This document shows positions 62,547 through 64,000 of a stretch of 64,000 bases of DNA, piece by piece. Within the stretch, counting starts at the first letter, position 1, and every line of letters starts with the position of its first letter. The translations under genes were made by a program, and so were the position numbers. The stretch comes from Lachnospiraceae bacterium (GTDB taxonomy: Bacteria; Bacillota; Clostridia; Lachnospirales; Lachnospiraceae). The notes under the pieces are model-generated. The model was not told where the DNA came from. It did no database searches and saw only the letters and a list, made by a program, of their open reading frames with translations. The stretch covers positions 1 to 64,000 of the forward strand of contig JAAWBG010000035.1 of assembly GCA_022792535.1 (NCBI GenBank). The letters are read 5' to 3'.

Positions 62547-64000
62547 ATGAGAGAGATGGGAAAGTATTTCTTTACCTTTATCATGTTTAACGATAAATTG
62601 GAAAAATTGGATTTGACACTGGAAGGCTTATATCAATGTCTGAAAAACAGCAGAATAGATGCCCAGGTTATTATTGTGGATGATGATGAGACAGCAGAGC
62701 AGTGTAAATATATAGAGCAGACGAGATCCTCAGGCATAAAGTTGGATTGTCTTTTGCTGACAGAAAAGAATAGGGAAGAAATATTAGAACAGGCATTGAA
62801 ACTTGCAGAAGGTGAATATATCAATATCACAAAATCAGGCGTTCTATATCAGGGGAATGTACTGGATAAAGTCAGCAGATATGCAAAGCAGACAAGGGAG
62901 GATCGGATTCTTGTTCCAGCTGTAAGTAATCTTATGTCTGCAACTATGAGAGAAATCAATGCCTTTCAGAAAAAGTACGGAGACAAAACAGATCTTGAGA
63001 ATAATTATCATTTGGTACACTGCGATTATTACGCTTATTTCATCAGAAAAGACGCTTTTTCTAATGAACCAGGTGTGGATCAGGATTGGAGATTAGCAGT
63101 CTTAAAAAAAATGTTTTATACCTTGACTGCACACCCTCAGATCGGCTATGTGAAGAAGGGTGAGATCAGCGCATTGTCTGGTCAGGAGGTTGTCAGTTCC
63201 TGGTTAAATATGCTAAAAGAAGGACAAAGCGATCTATTCTGCAGGAGCTTTTTGCAGGAAATCTTTGCTTATTGTAAAAGTCATCCAGAGATATGTGTGA
63301 AAAATGCAAAGTATAACTTGGTGTTTTACTGCGGGATGCTGCTTGCACGTTATGTTCCAGATGAGCATGTGCAGGAGATTCAGAATCTAATAGAAGAAAT
63401 ATTCCGATATCTGGAAGATGAGGAGATTCTTTTATTTAATCAATATCTTAATAGAGAACATAAATATTATCTGGAAAAAGAATTTTCCTGGAGAGATCAG
63501 AGCCGGCGGGATGTGACAGCCCGAAGAAAGGAAGTTTTGAACCAGGCCTATGCAGGCACCACGTATCAATTTATACAGGTACAGCCCCAATCTATCGTAA
63601 TAGAGTGCAGAACAATGATGTTTATGCAGGATGAGTTTCAGGTTTTTTTCCAGGTGAATGATGAACTGTATCCAGGCGAGCTTCAGGAGAAAGAGGAGAT
63701 CCGGGAGTGGTTTGGAGAAAAGATCTGTCAGGTAAACTATGTAAGATGTGAGTTTCCAGTCTGTCAGGGGAAGGAGTACAGAGTAAAGGTTATCTGCGTG
63801 GCAGATGGAAAAAAGATTGAGAAAAAATCATACGTGTTTGGTCCTTTTATGCCTTTATCAAATGAGGTGGAATTGTATTATCAGGAAAATGGCTGGAGCA
63901 TATTTTATGATACAGAAGGAAATACATTGGTGATTTCGCCTAGGACAAAGGGACAGACCGTAAAGTTGAGATTCCGCAGGACTCTTTCTTTGCTAAAGAA
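62547..64000 (+). CDS. Glycosyltransferase-like protein (3' partial)
   Basis: The frame from ATG 62547 stays open to the window end (484 codons), so the protein is cut. It starts with a GT2-like core: KYFFTFIMFNDKLEKLDLTL, QVIIVDDDETAEQCKY and ALKLAEGEYINITKSG, where the last replaces the usual DxD line and lacks its acidic pair. A helical middle part and a beta-rich region from about residue 340 follow, resembling the N-terminal parts of the large glycerophosphotransferases upstream. AGGAG lies 3 bp before 62547; ATG 62556 is the alternative start. A full protein might carry a transferase domain beyond the window. Confidence 0.72.
   Translation, partial: MREMGKYFFTFIMFNDKLEKLDLTLEGLYQCLKNSRIDAQVIIVDDDETAEQCKYIEQTRSSGIKLDCLLLTEKNREEILEQALKLAEGEYINITKSGVLYQGNVLDKVSRYAKQTREDRILVPAVSNLMSATMREINAFQKKYGDKTDLENNYHLVHCDYYAYFIRKDAFSNEPGVDQDWRLAVLKKMFYTLTAHPQIGYVKKGEISALSGQEVVSSWLNMLKEGQSDLFCRSFLQEIFAYCKSHPEICVKNAKYNLVFYCGMLLARYVPDEHVQEIQNLIEEIFRYLEDEEILLFNQYLNREHKYYLEKEFSWRDQSRRDVTARRKEVLNQAYAGTTYQFIQVQPQSIVIECRTMMFMQDEFQVFFQVNDELYPGELQEKEEIREWFGEKICQVNYVRCEFPVCQGKEYRVKVICVADGKKIEKKSYVFGPFMPLSNEVELYYQENGWSIFYDTEGNTLVISPRTKGQTVKLRFRRTLSLLK

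Overview
The window reads as a chromosome segment of a motile, low-GC Gram-positive bacterium of the Clostridia, most like a Lachnospiraceae member. This is inferred from strong AGGAGG-type ribosome sites, sigma-A promoters with extended -10 boxes, the cdaA-cdaR-glmM operon, an mreB gene beside hook/rod genes as in Firmicutes, a comFC-yvyF pair, and CDP-glycerol (teichoic-acid type) polymerases. I see no rRNA, tRNA or CRISPR array. Almost all genes are on the + strand; the exceptions are a methyltransferase gene near 5 kb and a small secreted protein gene near 43 kb.

Region 1 (1-24 kb) is core genome. It holds uvrB (5' end cut by the window) and uvrA for nucleotide excision repair, a chemoreceptor gene overlapping an FMN-binding lipoprotein gene, then an mreB-like gene followed by two hook/rod genes, a rod-binding FlgJ-like gene and recD2. 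After these come a three-gene ABC uptake system (lipoprotein, permease, ATPase), comFC and yvyF, two conserved membrane proteins of unknown function, cdaA-cdaR-glmM (c-di-AMP synthesis and cell-wall precursor supply) and an HPr gene closed by a terminator.

Region 2 (24-43 kb) is a surface-glycan locus. The four dTDP-L-rhamnose genes (rfbD, rfbB, rfbA, rfbC) are spread through it. Between them are family-2 glycosyltransferases, an acyltransferase, large polytopic membrane proteins (one DUF2142-like), a Wzx-like flippase, a polyprenyl-phosphate glycosyltransferase/DUF2304 pair and an NAD-dependent epimerase. Two large secreted proteins with InlB/Flg_new-type repeats sit among the rhamnose genes: one ends in a DUF5722-like glycosidase-fold domain, the other carries a transglutaminase-like domain. 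A compact nested inverted repeat flanked by 12-bp direct repeats lies just upstream of the first.

Region 3 (43.8-62 kb) is a second glycan operon with a clear promoter. It has two separate ABC polysaccharide exporters. The first pair is Wzm/Wzt-like, with a C-terminal Wzt_C-type domain, and is followed by a double-domain glycosyltransferase and a methyltransferase fused to a kinase-like domain. That layout recalls WbdD, the chain-terminating enzyme of E. coli O8/O9a. The second pair is teichoic-acid-like, without a C-terminal domain, and is followed by three tandem CDP-glycerol glycerophosphotransferase family proteins. A polyprenyl-phosphate sugar transferase lies between the two systems. 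From about 57.4 to 61.8 kb the sequence becomes clearly more AT-rich, which suggests later acquisition. This block ends at a decayed ISAs1-family element that still has perfect terminal inverted repeats and a 9-bp target duplication. The window closes inside another glycosyltransferase-like gene.

Together, regions 2 and 3 look able to make a rhamnose-containing polysaccharide and a glycerophosphate polymer, to cap and export at least one of them by ABC transport, and to decorate the envelope with secreted repeat proteins.
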